A DNA stretch of 64,000 nucleotides from Oceanicola sp. 502str15 (lineage in GTDB: Bacteria; Pseudomonadota; Alphaproteobacteria; Rhodobacterales; Rhodobacteraceae). The stretch lies in NCBI RefSeq assembly GCF_024105635.1, contig NZ_WYDQ01000002.1, positions 62,001-126,000 of the forward strand, given 5' to 3'. A program made the position numbers and the translations under genes. The notes beneath the pieces are model-generated. The model worked only from the letters and a program-made list of their open reading frames with translations, did no database searches and was not told where the DNA came from. Positions 35,275-44,004 of the stretch are shown one piece after another (position 1 is the first letter of the stretch; each line of letters begins with the position of its first letter).

Positions 35275-36318
35275 TCAGCCCTCCGCTTCGCGCCAGAGGC
35301 CAAGCGCACGCAGAGCCGGAAAGTCGTTGACCTGAAACATCCATGCTTCATCGCCCGTCGGATTCGAATGGGCGTGCCGCGCCCATGCCGGCACTGCAAA
35401 AAAGTCGCCGGGGCCCCATTTGAAGGTTTCATCCCCTACGGTCGTTTGTCCTGACCCACGGATCACGTAATAGACCGAGCTGCCGGTGTGCCGATGCGCC
35501 TTGCCCTTGAAGCCGGGCCTGAGCCGCTGAAGCACCGTCCCGATGGTGGACATGGCCGCCCCCCCCGTCTGCGGATTGAGATACTCCAGCGCGGCATCGT
35601 CGAAAGGATCGGGCTCAAGCCCTGCCGCATTCATCACGGCCGCTTCGGCACGTTCTCGGCTATACACGAGCAGCGGGTTTTCGAACTGGGCATAGCGGGG
35701 ATTGGCGGGGGCCATGATGCCTGAGCCGAACTCGCGATAGGAGGCGTCTGCAATGGCGTTGACGCCGCGCCGGGGGATGTCCGATCCCTCGAAGAAAACG
35801 GCGTCGAAATTGCGCACGAGGGTGATGTCGAGCACGTCGAGCCAGATCATGGGCTCGTCGCCCTTGTGCTCGTGGTCGTGGAAGGCCCAGTTCGGGGTGA
35901 TGACCAGATCGCCCTTGTTCATCTCGTACTGCTCGCCATCAACGATGGTATCCGCACCTTCGCCCTGCATGATAAACCGCAGAGCGCTGGCGGTGTGCCG
36001 GTGGGCTGTAGCGACCTCTCCGGGCAGGATATACTGGATCGAGGCCCAGAGGCTCGGTGTGGTGCCATAGGGAAACCCGGGATTGGCAAGTCGCAGGGTT
36101 CGACGCACGCCGCCGGCTTCGAGCTTGATCATTTCGCCGATACGATCCAGGCATGTCTTGATGTCCGCCGCCTTCCAGTGCCACGGCTGCATTGCCGGCT
36201 TCGGGTCAGACGTGAACAGCGGCGGATCGTCCGGCTGATGAACGGCGAAGTTCAGGGATTTGAGATCTCCGGCGAGGGCTTTGCGCGCTTCGCCGTCTTT
36301 CGTCATCGTCTCGGACAT
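35275..36318 (-). CDS. Gentisate 1,2-dioxygenase
   Basis: 347 residues, a bicupin. First cupin: GEVATAHRHTASALRFIMQGEGADTIVDGE and PNWAFHDHEHKGDEPMIWLD, providing the Fe(II) histidines. Second cupin: RLRPGFKGKAHRHTGSSVYYVIRGSG and PAWARHAHSNPTGDEAWMF. The length and the WHWKAADI...LRLANPG opening fit gentisate 1,2-dioxygenase, which opens 2,5-dihydroxybenzoate to maleylpyruvate. First gene of an operon with the FAH hydrolase, lyase and PrpF protein, divergent from an acyl-CoA dehydrogenase operon. 1-Hydroxy-2-naphthoate dioxygenase is the main alternative. Confidence 0.9.
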   Translation of the reverse strand: MSETMTKDGEARKALAGDLKSLNFAVHQPDDPPLFTSDPKPAMQPWHWKAADIKTCLDRIGEMIKLEAGGVRRTLRLANPGFPYGTTPSLWASIQYILPGEVATAHRHTASALRFIMQGEGADTIVDGEQYEMNKGDLVITPNWAFHDHEHKGDEPMIWLDVLDITLVRNFDAVFFEGSDIPRRGVNAIADASYREFGSGIMAPANPRYAQFENPLLVYSRERAEAAVMNAAGLEPDPFDDAALEYLNPQTGGAAMSTIGTVLQRLRPGFKGKAHRHTGSSVYYVIRGSGQTTVGDETFKWGPGDFFAVPAWARHAHSNPTGDEAWMFQVNDFPALRALGLWREAEG

Positions 36319-36398
36319 TGTGCGACCTTCTCTGTCGTGACCGGGCCCAACCGGAGGGCTCCTAGCGGGTTATTTTCGGCTCTTCAGAGTCCTAGTGA

Positions 36399-36413
36399 CG
36401 GGGGCCTCCCCCG
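36399..36413. promoter_or_regulatory. GC dyad in the divergent promoter region
   Basis: CGGGGG-CCT-CCCCCG, a perfect 6-bp dyad with a 3-bp centre, between the gentisate dioxygenase start (36318, minus) and the acyl-CoA dehydrogenase start (36576, plus). Possible operator or hairpin; base composition alone makes such a sequence not very rare here. Confidence 0.3.
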
Positions 36414-36575
36414 GTCAATCTGGGGGGTGAGATGGATCATGTCTCAGCACGTCATGCCAAAGGTATTAGACCCCCGGCGCGGTCCGGCTGCACAAATGTC
36501 GCTGAAATAACAGTGTGGCGCGCTCGCTCCCTGTGGCGGTCGGGCTCTGCTGCGCACAGAGGAGTTCAGCGACAG

Positions 36576-37718
36576 ATGGCATTCACCGAAGAACAGATCG
36601 CCTTCCGCGACATGATCCGGAAATTTGCAGAAAAAGAAGTGGAGCCACGGGCTGCCGAGATCGACGAGTCCGACGAGTTTCCGGCGGACCTCGCCAAGAA
36701 GTTCGGCGAGATGGGGCTGCTTCAGCTTTGGGTTCCCGAGGAATACGGCGGACCGGGCGGCGACCTCACGACGGTCTGCATCGCCAAGGAAGAAATCGGG
36801 AAATACTCGCTTACTGCTTCGGCCCTGTGCGGCAACAACTCCATCGGCCTTATCCTGCCGATCCTTCACATGGGCACGGACGAGCAGAAGAAAAAGTATC
36901 TGACCGAAAGCGCCACCGGCACCAAGATCGCTGCGGTGGCCATCACCGAACCTCAGACCGGCTCTGACGTGCGTTCGATGAAGACCACGGCAAAGCGCAC
37001 CGAGAATGGCACCTACGTGATCAACGGACGCAAGAACTGGATCACTTGGGGCGGGCACGCCGACTACGTGCTGGTCTTCGCCAAGACCGCCGATGGGACG
37101 GATGCCGATGCCATCAGCGGCTTCATCGTCGATACGAAGACCGAGGGCTTCAGCCTTGGCCGCAAGGAGCGCAAAATGGGGCGCAACGGGGCGCCCAACC
37201 ACGAGCTTATCTTCGAGAACATGGAGGTGCCCGAAAGCTGCATGCTGGGCGCCGAGGGTACAGGCTTCAAATCCTGCATGCGAATTCTCGATCTCAACCG
37301 TCCGACAATCGCAGCCTCCTCCCTGGGCTTGGCGCAGGGCGCACTGGATACCGCGATTGCCTATTGCAAGGAGCGCACCCAGTTTGGCCGCCCCGTCGCG
37401 CAGTTCCAGGCCATGCAGTTCAAGCTTGCCGACATGGCGATGAAAACAGAGGCCTCGCGCGCGCTGCTCTATTCGGTCGCCGCGGAGATCGACTCGGGCG
37501 ACCACAGCCGCCTCGCGATGATCGCCGCGATGTCGAAGTGCTTCGTCACGGATATGGCAATGGAAGTGACAGACCAGGCGGTGAATGCCATGGGAAGTGC
37601 CGGCTACTCCAAGGACTATCCCGTCGAGCGGATGATGCGCGATGCGAAGCTGAACCAGATCATCGAAGGCACCAACGAGATCCAGCGCGTCATCATTGGC
37701 CGTCAGCTCACCCGTTGA
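36576..37718 (+). CDS. Acyl-CoA dehydrogenase
   Basis: 380 residues from ATG 36576 behind GAGGAG. Typical layout: AFTEEQIAFRDMIRKFAEKEV, LWVPEEYGGPGGDLTT, VAITEPQTGSDVRSMKTTA (FAD/substrate signature), NWITWGGHADYVLVFAKT, GFKSCMRILDLNRP, QFGRPVAQFQAMQFKLADM, and the C-terminal GYSKDYPVERMMRDAKLNQIIEGTNEIQR, where the late Glu (EGTNEIQ) is the position of the catalytic base in many family members. It oxidises an acyl-CoA at C2-C3 and gives electrons to ETF (etfBA at 30.4-32.1 kb). First gene of a plus-strand unit with an SDR and a CoA-transferase. Confidence 0.93.
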   Translation: MAFTEEQIAFRDMIRKFAEKEVEPRAAEIDESDEFPADLAKKFGEMGLLQLWVPEEYGGPGGDLTTVCIAKEEIGKYSLTASALCGNNSIGLILPILHMGTDEQKKKYLTESATGTKIAAVAITEPQTGSDVRSMKTTAKRTENGTYVINGRKNWITWGGHADYVLVFAKTADGTDADAISGFIVDTKTEGFSLGRKERKMGRNGAPNHELIFENMEVPESCMLGAEGTGFKSCMRILDLNRPTIAASSLGLAQGALDTAIAYCKERTQFGRPVAQFQAMQFKLADMAMKTEASRALLYSVAAEIDSGDHSRLAMIAAMSKCFVTDMAMEVTDQAVNAMGSAGYSKDYPVERMMRDAKLNQIIEGTNEIQRVIIGRQLTR

Positions 37719-37735
37719 TCCGGAAGGTTGCAAAC

Positions 37736-38494
37736 ATGGACACCGGCTTGAACGGAAAATCCGCCATCGTGACGGGCGCGGCACGGGGCATCGGAGCGCA
37801 AATATCCCAAGCGCTGGCCGCAGAGGGGATGCGCGTGCTTTGCGTCGATCTGCGGCAGGAAGATCTTGAAGATCGCGTGGCAAGGATACGGGAAGGCGGC
37901 GGCGACGCCGTTGCCGTGACCGCTGACATCACCGACCGCTCCGCCGTCGAAGCCTTGGTGAACAAGGCGGAGAGCGAACACGGCGGGCTCCACGTGGTGG
38001 TCAATAACGCGGCCTGGGTGCGGTATCAGCCCTTGAGCGAGATCGACGAGGAGACACTGGACCGGATGTATTCGGTCGGGTTGAAAGCCATGATCTGGCT
38101 GGTGCAGGCAGCTGCCCCGGCGATGACGAACGCGGGTGGCGGGGCGATCATCAACATCGCGTCCTCCGCTGCTGTGCGGGCCACCCCGGCCTCGGCAGCC
38201 TATTGCGCGATCAAGGCCGCCGTTGCCGGCCTGACCCGGCAATTGGCCGTTGATCTCGGCCCTGCGGGCATCCGCGCAAATGCGATCGCGCCGGGATTTA
38301 TCAACACCCCTGTCGCGGTGCGCAATATCGGGCAAGAGGGCATCGCGCGCCGCATGGCCATCACCCCGCTGGGCCGCCTTGGCGAAACCTCCGACATCGC
38401 CGATCTCGCCGTCTTCCTCGCAAGCGAGCGATCGGCATTCATCACCGGCGAGACCATCCTTGCGGATGGTGGCCGGGCGAATGCCTCACTTTGA
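37736..38494 (+). CDS. Short-chain dehydrogenase/reductase
   Basis: 252 residues from ATG 37736, 17 bp after the dehydrogenase. Rossmann motif TGAARGIG, NNAAWV, catalytic Ser in IINIASSAA and YCAIK (Tyr/Lys), and the C-terminal AFITGETILADGG. NAD(P)-dependent; in this operon it probably oxidises a hydroxyacyl-CoA or a ring alcohol. Substrate not predictable. Confidence 0.9.
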   Translation: MDTGLNGKSAIVTGAARGIGAQISQALAAEGMRVLCVDLRQEDLEDRVARIREGGGDAVAVTADITDRSAVEALVNKAESEHGGLHVVVNNAAWVRYQPLSEIDEETLDRMYSVGLKAMIWLVQAAAPAMTNAGGGAIINIASSAAVRATPASAAYCAIKAAVAGLTRQLAVDLGPAGIRANAIAPGFINTPVAVRNIGQEGIARRMAITPLGRLGETSDIADLAVFLASERSAFITGETILADGGRANASL

Positions 38495-38518
38495 GCAAAC
38501 AGGACTGGAACACACGAC

Positions 38519-39640
38519 ATGGCACATGCTGACGGCCCCCTCACCGGGGTGCGGGTTCTCGATTTCTCGACGATGATGGCGGGCCCCTACGGGGCGCGTT
38601 ACCTCGCTGACCTCGGCGCCGAAGTGATCAAGGTCGAAACGGAAGCCGGAGATTTCCTTCGCAGCCAAGCACCACTGCGTGATGGAAAGAGCACCTATTT
38701 CGGCCATCTCAATGCCGGCAAGACCAGCGTGGTGCTGGACCTCAAAAACCCTGCCGACCACGACAAGGCCAAGAAGCTCGTCGCCACCGCCGACGTGCTG
38801 GTAGAGAATTTCCGCCCGGGCGTCATGCGTCGTCTCGGGTTGGACTATGAAACGCTGGCGCAAGACAATCCGGGGCTGATCTATTGCTCGATATCGGGCT
38901 TCGGGCAAACCGGAGAGGCCGTGGAACGGCCTGCCTATGCACAGATCGTTCAGGCCTCTTCCGGCTACGATCTGGCAAACCTGGGATATCAGGAGCAGAT
39001 GGAGAGCCCTGCGAACGCCGTATTCTTCTTTGCCGATGTCTTGGGGGCCTCCTACGCGATGGGGGCGATCAACGCAGCGCTGTATCACCGCACCGTAACA
39101 GGCCGCGGCCAGATGATTGATCTGTCGTTGATGGAAGCGATGATGAACATGATGCCCTACGAGGTCCAGGAAGCCCAGTTTCCTGCCGAGCGGCAGCGCC
39201 CGATCTATCGCCCGGTCCGAACTTCGGACGGCTTCGTGATGATCGTGCCGAACACGCAGCGCAACTTCGAGATGCTGATGCGTGCGATCGGCCGGGATGA
39301 TCTGACCGATCACCCCGACTTTGCAACGCCCGCAAAACGGTATCCCAAGACCGCCGAGATATTCGACACGGTCGAAGCCTGGTCTCTCCTTCATTCCAGC
39401 GAGGAAGCGGAGCGCCATCTGGTGGAAGCAGGCGTTCCCTGTGCGAGATACCGAACCGTGCGCGAAGCTCTCGGGGATGAGCAGTTTGCGCATCGAGAGG
39501 CGTTTCAACAGGTGCGCGATCCTGCCGGAAACTTCCTGGTGCCGAACCTGCCGTTCAAGATGTCCGGCGCGCGTGTCGCCGCGGGCGAGCAGGTGCCCGA
39601 TCTTGGCGAGTCCGAGCCGGAAGATCTCTTCGGTCGATAG
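38519..39640 (+). CDS. CaiB/BaiF family III CoA-transferase
   Basis: 373 residues. Signatures: VRVLDFSTMMAGPYGARYLADLGAEVIKVE, YFGHLNAGKTSVVLDLKN, VENFRPGVMRRLGLDYETL, YCSISGFGQTG and RGQMIDLSLMEAMMNM, where the Asp is the expected acyl-anhydride nucleophile. It moves CoA between carboxylic acids, activating the substrate for the adjacent dehydrogenase. Strongly similar along its length to the CoA-transferase at 58654-59739 (both have MMAGP, YLADLGA, LNAGK and YEVQEAQFP), so the two are paralogues. It ends before a strong hairpin terminator. Confidence 0.92.
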   Translation: MAHADGPLTGVRVLDFSTMMAGPYGARYLADLGAEVIKVETEAGDFLRSQAPLRDGKSTYFGHLNAGKTSVVLDLKNPADHDKAKKLVATADVLVENFRPGVMRRLGLDYETLAQDNPGLIYCSISGFGQTGEAVERPAYAQIVQASSGYDLANLGYQEQMESPANAVFFFADVLGASYAMGAINAALYHRTVTGRGQMIDLSLMEAMMNMMPYEVQEAQFPAERQRPIYRPVRTSDGFVMIVPNTQRNFEMLMRAIGRDDLTDHPDFATPAKRYPKTAEIFDTVEAWSLLHSSEEAERHLVEAGVPCARYRTVREALGDEQFAHREAFQQVRDPAGNFLVPNLPFKMSGARVAAGEQVPDLGESEPEDLFGR

Positions 39641-39670
39641 ACCACACCGATCTGTAACACAGCAATGAAA

Positions 39671-39698
39671 GCGGCGGCCGGAGCAATCCGGCCGCCGC
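39671..39698. terminator. Bidirectional hairpin terminator
   Basis: GCGGCGGCCGG, loop AGCAAT, CCGGCCGCCGC: an 11-bp perfect stem with a 6-nt loop. It is flanked by TTCCATCTT on the plus side and by TTTCATT on the minus side. It separates the convergent CoA-transferase (ends 39640) and SDR (ends 39727), so it probably stops both. Confidence 0.8.
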
Positions 39699-39726
39699 TT
39701 CCATCTTGGCGAAGTCCAAATGCGCC

Positions 39727-40458
39727 CTATGGCATGAAGCTTCCGCCATTCGCGTCGATGATCGCCCCGGTGATGAAAGACGCCTCGCGCGACGCAAGGA
39801 ACCCGACGGCGGCGGCAACTTCCTCGGGCCTGCCATAGCGCCCGACAGGAATTGTCTTCGCGATCCGATCGCGGACATCCTGCAACTTGGTCGAGATCGG
39901 GGTCAGGACCGGGCCGGGTGCGACGCAGTTCACCGTGATACCCGCCTGCGCCCCTTCGACGGCCATGATGCGCGAGAGGCCGATCAACCCGGATTTGGAC
40001 GCCGAGTAATGCGCGGCGGCGATGGGCGATGCCGTCCGCCCGGCCCTTGACGCGATATTAACAACCCGCCCCGCGCCGGATTCGGACAGCAGGGGCAGAA
40101 ACTCCCGAAACAGCAGGAACGGTGCCGTCAGGTTGACGGCGAGGATGAGGTTCCACTGGTCGGTGGTTGTCTCGGCGATGGTAATTTTCTGTCCATCGTT
40201 CTTGGGGTGCAGACCGGCGTTGTTGACCAGTAGGTCAACGCGCCCGTATCGCCCGGCAACCTTAGCGCAGAAGTCGACGATTGCGACCTCGCTGGCCAGG
40301 TCCAGCCCGAAGCGGTCTGACTCGCCATCGGCTTCGACAAACTCGATATCGGCCGCAACCACGCGGTAGCCTCGATTTGTAAGCTCGTTCTGGCAGGCCT
40401 CGCCAATACCGCCTTCGCGCGCGCCGCCTGTAACGACAGCGACAGGTGTGTCACTCAT
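39727..40458 (-). CDS. Short-chain dehydrogenase/reductase
   Basis: 243 residues. VVTGGAREGGIG replaces the usual TGxxxGIG with an extra residue in the glycine loop. NNAGLHP, catalytic VVNIASRAGR and HYSASK, and a C-terminal SFITGAIIDANGG. It sits 45 bp downstream of a second SDR of the same type (40504-41250), and the pair share SRAGR, HYSA-K and GITVNC-APG, so they look like a tandem duplication. Probably acts on a ring-alcohol or hydroxyacyl-CoA intermediate. Confidence 0.88.
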   Translation of the reverse strand: MSDTPVAVVTGGAREGGIGEACQNELTNRGYRVVAADIEFVEADGESDRFGLDLASEVAIVDFCAKVAGRYGRVDLLVNNAGLHPKNDGQKITIAETTTDQWNLILAVNLTAPFLLFREFLPLLSESGAGRVVNIASRAGRTASPIAAAHYSASKSGLIGLSRIMAVEGAQAGITVNCVAPGPVLTPISTKLQDVRDRIAKTIPVGRYGRPEEVAAAVGFLASREASFITGAIIDANGGSFMP

Positions 40459-40503
40459 TCCGTTTTCCTTTCAGCAATGTGGATCTCTCGGTCGGTCCGG
40501 GCC

Positions 40504-41250
40504 TCAGATCATCGTGACCCCGCCGTTCACGTCATGAACCGCGCCGGTTATGAAGCCGGACTCTTCGCTTGCAAGGTAGCTGACCAGGCTTGCAATCTCG
40601 GACGGCTTGCCAGCGCGCCCGACGGGAATCTCCGCCTTCAGCGCCGCAAGCATCTCGGGCGCGCCCTGTTCGGACAGCGGCGTTTCGATCCGGCCGGGAG
40701 CGATGCAGTTCACCGTAATGCCTTCGGGCCCCAGCTCGTTTGCAAGGGTGCGGGAAAACCCGATCACACCGGCCTTGGTGGCGGAGTAATGCGCCCCGGC
40801 CGTAGGCACGATGGCACGCCCGGCACGGGAGGCGATGTTTATCATGCGCCCCCACCCGTTCTTGCGCATCAGCGGGATGGCAAGCCGACAGATCAGGAAT
40901 GGGGCAGTCAGGTTGACCTGAAGCACCTCCGCCCATTGGCTCAACGGCATCGTCTCGGACACAGCCCGCTTTCCGTTGATCTTGGGATTGATCCCGGCGT
41001 TGTTAACGACGATGTCCAGACCGCCAAGGTCCTTGGCGATCCGTGCGATAAGCGCTTCGATCTGCGCATTTTCGGCCAGATCGACAACCCAGCCCTCCCC
41101 CCCGTAGCGCCCGGCGATACCGGCGATGTCCGGGTGGCGGTCGATGGCAACGACCTTGTGGCCGTCCCCTGCAAACCGCTCGGCTATGGATGCGCCGATA
41201 CCGCTTGCCGCACCGGTGACAAGGGCCACTTTCTGCTTCGGCTCGCTCAT
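40504..41250 (-). CDS. Short-chain dehydrogenase/reductase
   Basis: 248 residues from ATG 41250, which overlaps the stop-proximal end of the CoA-transferase (ATGA, 41247-41250). TGAASGIG, NNAGINPKING, catalytic MINIASRAGR and HYSATK, GITVNCIAPGRIETPL, and SGFITGAVHDVNGG. A typical classical SDR. The close linkage to a CoA-transferase and a paralogous SDR suggests successive redox steps on the same or stereoisomeric substrates. Confidence 0.9.
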   Translation of the reverse strand: MSEPKQKVALVTGAASGIGASIAERFAGDGHKVVAIDRHPDIAGIAGRYGGEGWVVDLAENAQIEALIARIAKDLGGLDIVVNNAGINPKINGKRAVSETMPLSQWAEVLQVNLTAPFLICRLAIPLMRKNGWGRMINIASRAGRAIVPTAGAHYSATKAGVIGFSRTLANELGPEGITVNCIAPGRIETPLSEQGAPEMLAALKAEIPVGRAGKPSEIASLVSYLASEESGFITGAVHDVNGGVTMI

Positions 41251-42431
41251 GTCTGGTCTTTCTCCTCCTGCTCCGTTGCAATCGCTGATGACCCGAGGAC
41301 CCCGGAGGAAATCAGCGCGTCTATTCGGCCTTGAGAGATGCCCCACCCAGAAAGAGCCGCCACCGTGTCGGCGCCTTCAGCCGGCGGTGGGCTACCGATG
41401 GCGGAAGCTGTGCGGCTGAACCGTGGGGCCGGCGCGGCGTGGGGCACGCCGTCGAGATCGACAAAACCGTTTCGCGTGGCGATCTGCGGCGTCTTCATCG
41501 CCTCTTCCAACGAGAGAACCGGCGAGAAACAGGCGTTGAGCCCATGCATCCGGCGCTCCCATTCAGCGCGTGTGTGGCTTCTGAAGACCTCTGCGAAGAG
41601 CGCCGAGGTTTCTTCCCAGCGGCTTTCATCGTTCTGGGGCGGCAGATCGGCTTCATCGAGCCCCATGCCCTTCAGCATGTCGCGGTAGAACTTGGGTTCG
41701 ATCGCACCGACCGCGATGTGTTGGGCGTCGGCGGTCTCGTAGACGTTGTAAAAGGGCGCGCCACCGTCGACCACGTTGGACTCGAGCTCCGGCTTCCAAC
41801 GGCCGGCAGCATGGTACCCGTAGGTATTGGCCAGCAGCGATGTGAGCCCATCAAGGATGGCGGCATCAACAACTTGCCCCTGCCCCGTGCTCCGGGCATT
41901 TATGATGGCGGCAAGCAGACCCATGCTCAGGTAGAGTGCACCGGCGCCGTAATCCGCGATCAGGTTCAGCGGAATTGCGGGCGGGCGGCCCTTGCGTCCG
42001 ATCAGGCCGAGCGCACCGCTCATCGCAAGGTAGTTGATGTCATGACCGACGGATTGCGCGAGGGGGCCGTCCTGACCCCAGCCGGTCATGCGCCCGTAGA
42101 CAATGCGGGAATTAAGGTTGGCGCATTCCTCAGGCCCAAGCCCCAGCCGCTCCATCACGCCGGGCCGGAACCCTTCGATCAAAGCATCGGCGGAGGCAAT
42201 CAGGTCTCTGGCGATTTGCCTGCCTTCCGGGTGCTTGAGGTCCACGGCGACGGACGGACGACTGCGGCGGGTTATGTCGAACCGCGCCTCCTTCTTCACG
42301 CCGAGGCCGCTCGGACCGGTGCGGTCGAGTCGGATGATCTCGGCCCCCATGTCCGCAAGCAGCATCGCACAAAGCGGCCCCGGCCCGATCGCCCCGAACT
42401 CGACGATCCTGATCCCCTCCAACGGCCCCAT
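41247..42431 (-). CDS. CaiB/BaiF family III CoA-transferase
   Basis: 394 residues. GIRIVEFGAIGPGPLCAMLLADMGAEIIRLDR, SVAVDLKHPEGRQIARDLI, IEGFRPGVMERLGLGPEE, YGRMTGWGQDGPLAQSVGHDINYLA and GQVVDAAILDGLTSLL identify the alpha-methylacyl-CoA racemase-like branch (AMACR-type GHDINYLA and D at the catalytic position). It could be a racemase for a 2-methylacyl-CoA rather than a transferase. It differs clearly from the other two family members in the window. First gene of the minus unit with two SDRs. Confidence 0.88.
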   Translation of the reverse strand: MGPLEGIRIVEFGAIGPGPLCAMLLADMGAEIIRLDRTGPSGLGVKKEARFDITRRSRPSVAVDLKHPEGRQIARDLIASADALIEGFRPGVMERLGLGPEECANLNSRIVYGRMTGWGQDGPLAQSVGHDINYLAMSGALGLIGRKGRPPAIPLNLIADYGAGALYLSMGLLAAIINARSTGQGQVVDAAILDGLTSLLANTYGYHAAGRWKPELESNVVDGGAPFYNVYETADAQHIAVGAIEPKFYRDMLKGMGLDEADLPPQNDESRWEETSALFAEVFRSHTRAEWERRMHGLNACFSPVLSLEEAMKTPQIATRNGFVDLDGVPHAAPAPRFSRTASAIGSPPPAEGADTVAALSGWGISQGRIDALISSGVLGSSAIATEQEEKDQT

Positions 42432-42570
42432 GACAGATGCTCCTCACAACTCCGCGGCAATCCCCTGCCGCCATCCAAGAAGAGGCTAGTGGAGCATCCA
42501 AACAGGTCGAAAGACGGAGTTGCTCTCTGCTGATATGCCCAAGTCGGGGCGCAGGACGCCTAAAGGCAGA

Positions 42571-44004
42571 TCAGGGCCGGGACGAGGCGGCAAGCCTGCC
42601 CGCGAGCCGTCCGAAGACTGCGGATTTGCCCATGCCGGTGCCGCTCATATAGCCCTTGCCGTGAAAGCCGCCCATGACTTCGCCAGCCGCATAGAGCCCG
42701 GTCAGAACTCCGCCATCCACTTTTCTGACCTGCAAGCCGGCGTCGGTCTTGAGGCCGGCATAGGTGCTGAAGAGGCCGGATGTGCAAGGAAAAACATAGA
42801 AGGCGGGCTGATCGACAGGACGCGGCGTGCCCACCCCCATGCCAAGCGTTTCCCGGCCGAAGGCATCAGCGCCCTGCCCGGCGACGGCGGCATTGTAGAG
42901 GCCCACTTCCTGTTCGACACGGTCCGGATCAAGCCCGGCTTTCGCCGCGGCTTCAGCCAATGTCTCGCCGCGATGAATGAGCCCTGCCTCAAGCGCACCG
43001 CGGTAGTCATGGGTGCGCGGCGCCTCCCGCGACTCGTCCATGACGCGCTGGTCGAAAATCTGGTAGGCGGCCGCGCCGCTCTGGCGCAGGCAGGCTTCGC
43101 CAAGCACCTTGTAAGAATTCGCCTCGGAAATGAACCGGCGGCTCTCGGTATTGACGATCAGCCCCCCCCGATACATCGCATGCACCAGCGGGCGCGGGCC
43201 ATCGTATGCCCTTTGCTCCAACGGGTGGTCGGGCATGGCGATCCCGAAGGTCGCCTTGACATAGCCCATGTCTGCCATGTCGGCGCCCAGGGCCCAGGCC
43301 ATGCGCAGCCCGTCCCCATCGGAGCCTGTTCCTCCCAGGCGGATGGCAGGGGCCTGTTCGGGTGCAAAGGTTTGAACGAGGTCGCGGCTGCGGGCGAAAC
43401 CACCGGTCGCGAGAACCACACCGCGATCGGCCCGCACCTCATGTTCAGCGCCATCGGCATCCCGGATCTTGCCGCCCGTGACACAGCCGGAGCCGGGCTC
43501 GAAGGTGAGGCCGGTCATGCCCCGCCCCACCAGCCGCACCAGATTGGGAAAGTTGGCCGCACGGGCTCGCAACGCCTCGAATATCTGCGCCGGGACAGCC
43601 GGATGACTTCTGGGGCGCGACATGTTGGAGCTCAGTTGGACGTCCTGAAACCGGACACCGACGGATCGGAGCCAGTCATAGGTTTCAAGTTGATGATCCA
43701 GATAGAGTTCAAGAATCTCCGGGTTGTTCTTGTAGCCGCCAACGTCGAGAAGGTCCTTGCGGAGGGTTTCGATATCATCCTCGATGCCGGCATCGGCCTG
43801 CGCCTTCGTCCCTGCGAAAGCAAAACTGGCGCCCGCCAGGATGGAACTTCCCCCGTCAAGTTCCTCCTTTTCGACGAGCAGCACATCGGCGCCCAGTTCG
43901 GCGGCAGAGATTGCCGCCGCGTAGCCGGCCATACCGGCACCGACGACAAGCACATCCGTGCGCGGTGGAATGCCGGAGACCGGCTTGCTTGAAGCGTGAG
44001 ACAT
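42571..44004 (-). CDS. FAD flavoprotein of the fumarate reductase/3-ketosteroid dehydrogenase family
   Basis: 477 residues. N-terminal FAD motif DVLVVGAGMAGYAAAISAAELGADVLLVEKE; GGSSILAGASFAF; HPAVPAQIFEALRARAANF; GVVLATGGFARSRDL; C-terminal GVLTGLYAAGEVMGGFHGKGYMSGTGMGKSAVFGRLAG. This family includes fumarate reductases, urocanate reductase, tricarballylate dehydrogenase and KstD; it adds or removes hydrogen next to a carbonyl. The gene start overlaps the dctM stop by 1 bp, so oxidation may be the first step on the imported compound. Confidence 0.88.
   Translation of the reverse strand: MSHASSKPVSGIPPRTDVLVVGAGMAGYAAAISAAELGADVLLVEKEELDGGSSILAGASFAFAGTKAQADAGIEDDIETLRKDLLDVGGYKNNPEILELYLDHQLETYDWLRSVGVRFQDVQLSSNMSRPRSHPAVPAQIFEALRARAANFPNLVRLVGRGMTGLTFEPGSGCVTGGKIRDADGAEHEVRADRGVVLATGGFARSRDLVQTFAPEQAPAIRLGGTGSDGDGLRMAWALGADMADMGYVKATFGIAMPDHPLEQRAYDGPRPLVHAMYRGGLIVNTESRRFISEANSYKVLGEACLRQSGAAAYQIFDQRVMDESREAPRTHDYRGALEAGLIHRGETLAEAAAKAGLDPDRVEQEVGLYNAAVAGQGADAFGRETLGMGVGTPRPVDQPAFYVFPCTSGLFSTYAGLKTDAGLQVRKVDGGVLTGLYAAGEVMGGFHGKGYMSGTGMGKSAVFGRLAGRLAASSRP

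Noticed and set aside
36444..37883. 479-codon open frame on the minus strand
   Set aside because: Opposite the acyl-CoA dehydrogenase, whose family motifs are unmistakable.
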